Positions 40,081-40,247 of a DNA stretch of 40,247 nucleotides are shown one piece after another (the stretch's first letter is position 1; each line of letters opens with the position of its first letter). The stretch comes from a bacterium (GTDB lineage: Bacteria > UBP6 > JAFGXH01): NCBI GenBank assembly GCA_027064085.1, contig JAMOQH010000106.1, positions 1 through 40,247 on the forward strand. Reading direction: 5' to 3'. Made by a program: the position numbers and the translations under genes. The notes under the pieces were generated by a model, which saw nothing but the letters and a program-made list of their open reading frames with translations, had not been told where the DNA came from and did no database searches.

Positions 40081-40247
40081 TTATTTACTTGATGTATTAC
40101 CGTTATCATCTATTGGTAAATCATTAATATAAGGAACGCTTTGATATTCTCCTGAATAAAAACCAGCACTTTCAAAATGCCAGCCATTTGAAAGTATATC
40201 CCCCGAATCAATTATTTTTGTTATTGCAACATTTCCTTGTCCTTTAG
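40081..40247 (-). CDS. C-terminal end of an unknown protein (partial)
   Basis: An open minus-strand frame enters from the right edge (first full codon at 40245) and ends at the stop codon at 40081-40083, giving 54 residues: KGQGNVAITKIIDSGDILSN, then a stretch with SAGFYSGEYQSVP and an acidic end. It is strand-rich and aromatic. No family is recognised. The Gly/Asn/Ser-rich composition resembles secreted proteins. It converges on selD. Confidence 0.6.
   Translation of the reverse strand, partial: KGQGNVAITKIIDSGDILSNGWHFESAGFYSGEYQSVPYINDLPIDDNGNTSSK

Overview
The window is about 40 kb of very AT-rich DNA (roughly 27-28% GC by eye) from a Gram-negative, probably flagellated bacterium. The Gram-negative reading rests on an outer-membrane beta-barrel, several lipobox lipoproteins and an S41 processing protease. 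A flagellar hook protein and a FlgN-like chaperone support motility. The set of families seen here (Cys-rich EGF-like lipoproteins, a Ser/Thr kinase beside a J-domain/ankyrin protein, a cyclic-nucleotide-domain/aspartase fusion, split GcvP, SelD, S41 protease) resembles low-GC deltaproteobacterial-type lineages such as Myxococcota/Bradymonadales relatives, but this is inference and no marker here settles the phylum. I saw no rRNA, tRNA, CRISPR array, transposase or phage gene.

Layout. (1) 1-7264, plus strand: the 3' end of a Gly-rich-repeat protein, a single-TM coiled-coil protein with a good promoter, then a tight run of FlgN-like protein, divergent class I adenylate cyclase, secreted basic-tailed protein and a cyclic-nucleotide-domain/aspartate ammonia-lyase fusion. 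(2) 7265-10592, minus: a secreted propeller-like protein, an Ig-repeat protein whose amidase-like head has lost its zinc ligands and which ends in a Gly-Gly-Cys/TM/basic tail, and a small membrane coiled-coil protein. (3) 10740-14496, plus: a possible beta-propeller protein and a long S41 protease. (4) 14504-15925, minus: a Cys-rich PPC-domain lipoprotein. (5) 16084-21017: deoxynucleoside kinase, J-like/ankyrin protein and degenerate nucleotide cyclase-like domain on plus, convergent with a membrane Ser/Thr kinase. (6) 21160-25853, minus: rpsA followed by two TldD/PmbA-like proteins and a nucleoside phosphorylase-like protein. (7) 26100-29179: a Cys-rich lipoprotein with 75-residue tandem repeats, then a small CxxC protein and a Lys-rich lipoprotein. 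(8) 29450-34246, plus: gcvT-gcvH-gcvPA-gcvPB-tsaE. (9) 34316-38584: outer-membrane barrel, polytopic metallophosphoesterase with an internal twin-arginine motif, flgE. (10) 38585-38946: an RNA-like intergenic region with a strong terminator, then selD and the 3' end of a minus-strand gene.

How parts fit together. The glycine cleavage genes form a standard operon (T, H and both P subunits; the L protein is elsewhere). The first cluster pairs a putative cAMP producer with an aspartase carrying a cyclic-nucleotide-binding fold, suggesting nucleotide control of aspartate breakdown, although the fold lacks its usual phosphate-binding Arg. The central cluster looks like a signalling module built from a kinase and two degenerate domains (J without HPD, cyclase without metal Asp). 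The TldD-like pair lacks the HExxxH metal site and begins with a terminator hairpin inside the coding region of its first gene. Most promoters I list fit a TTGACA-N16/17-TATAAT sigma-70 pattern.
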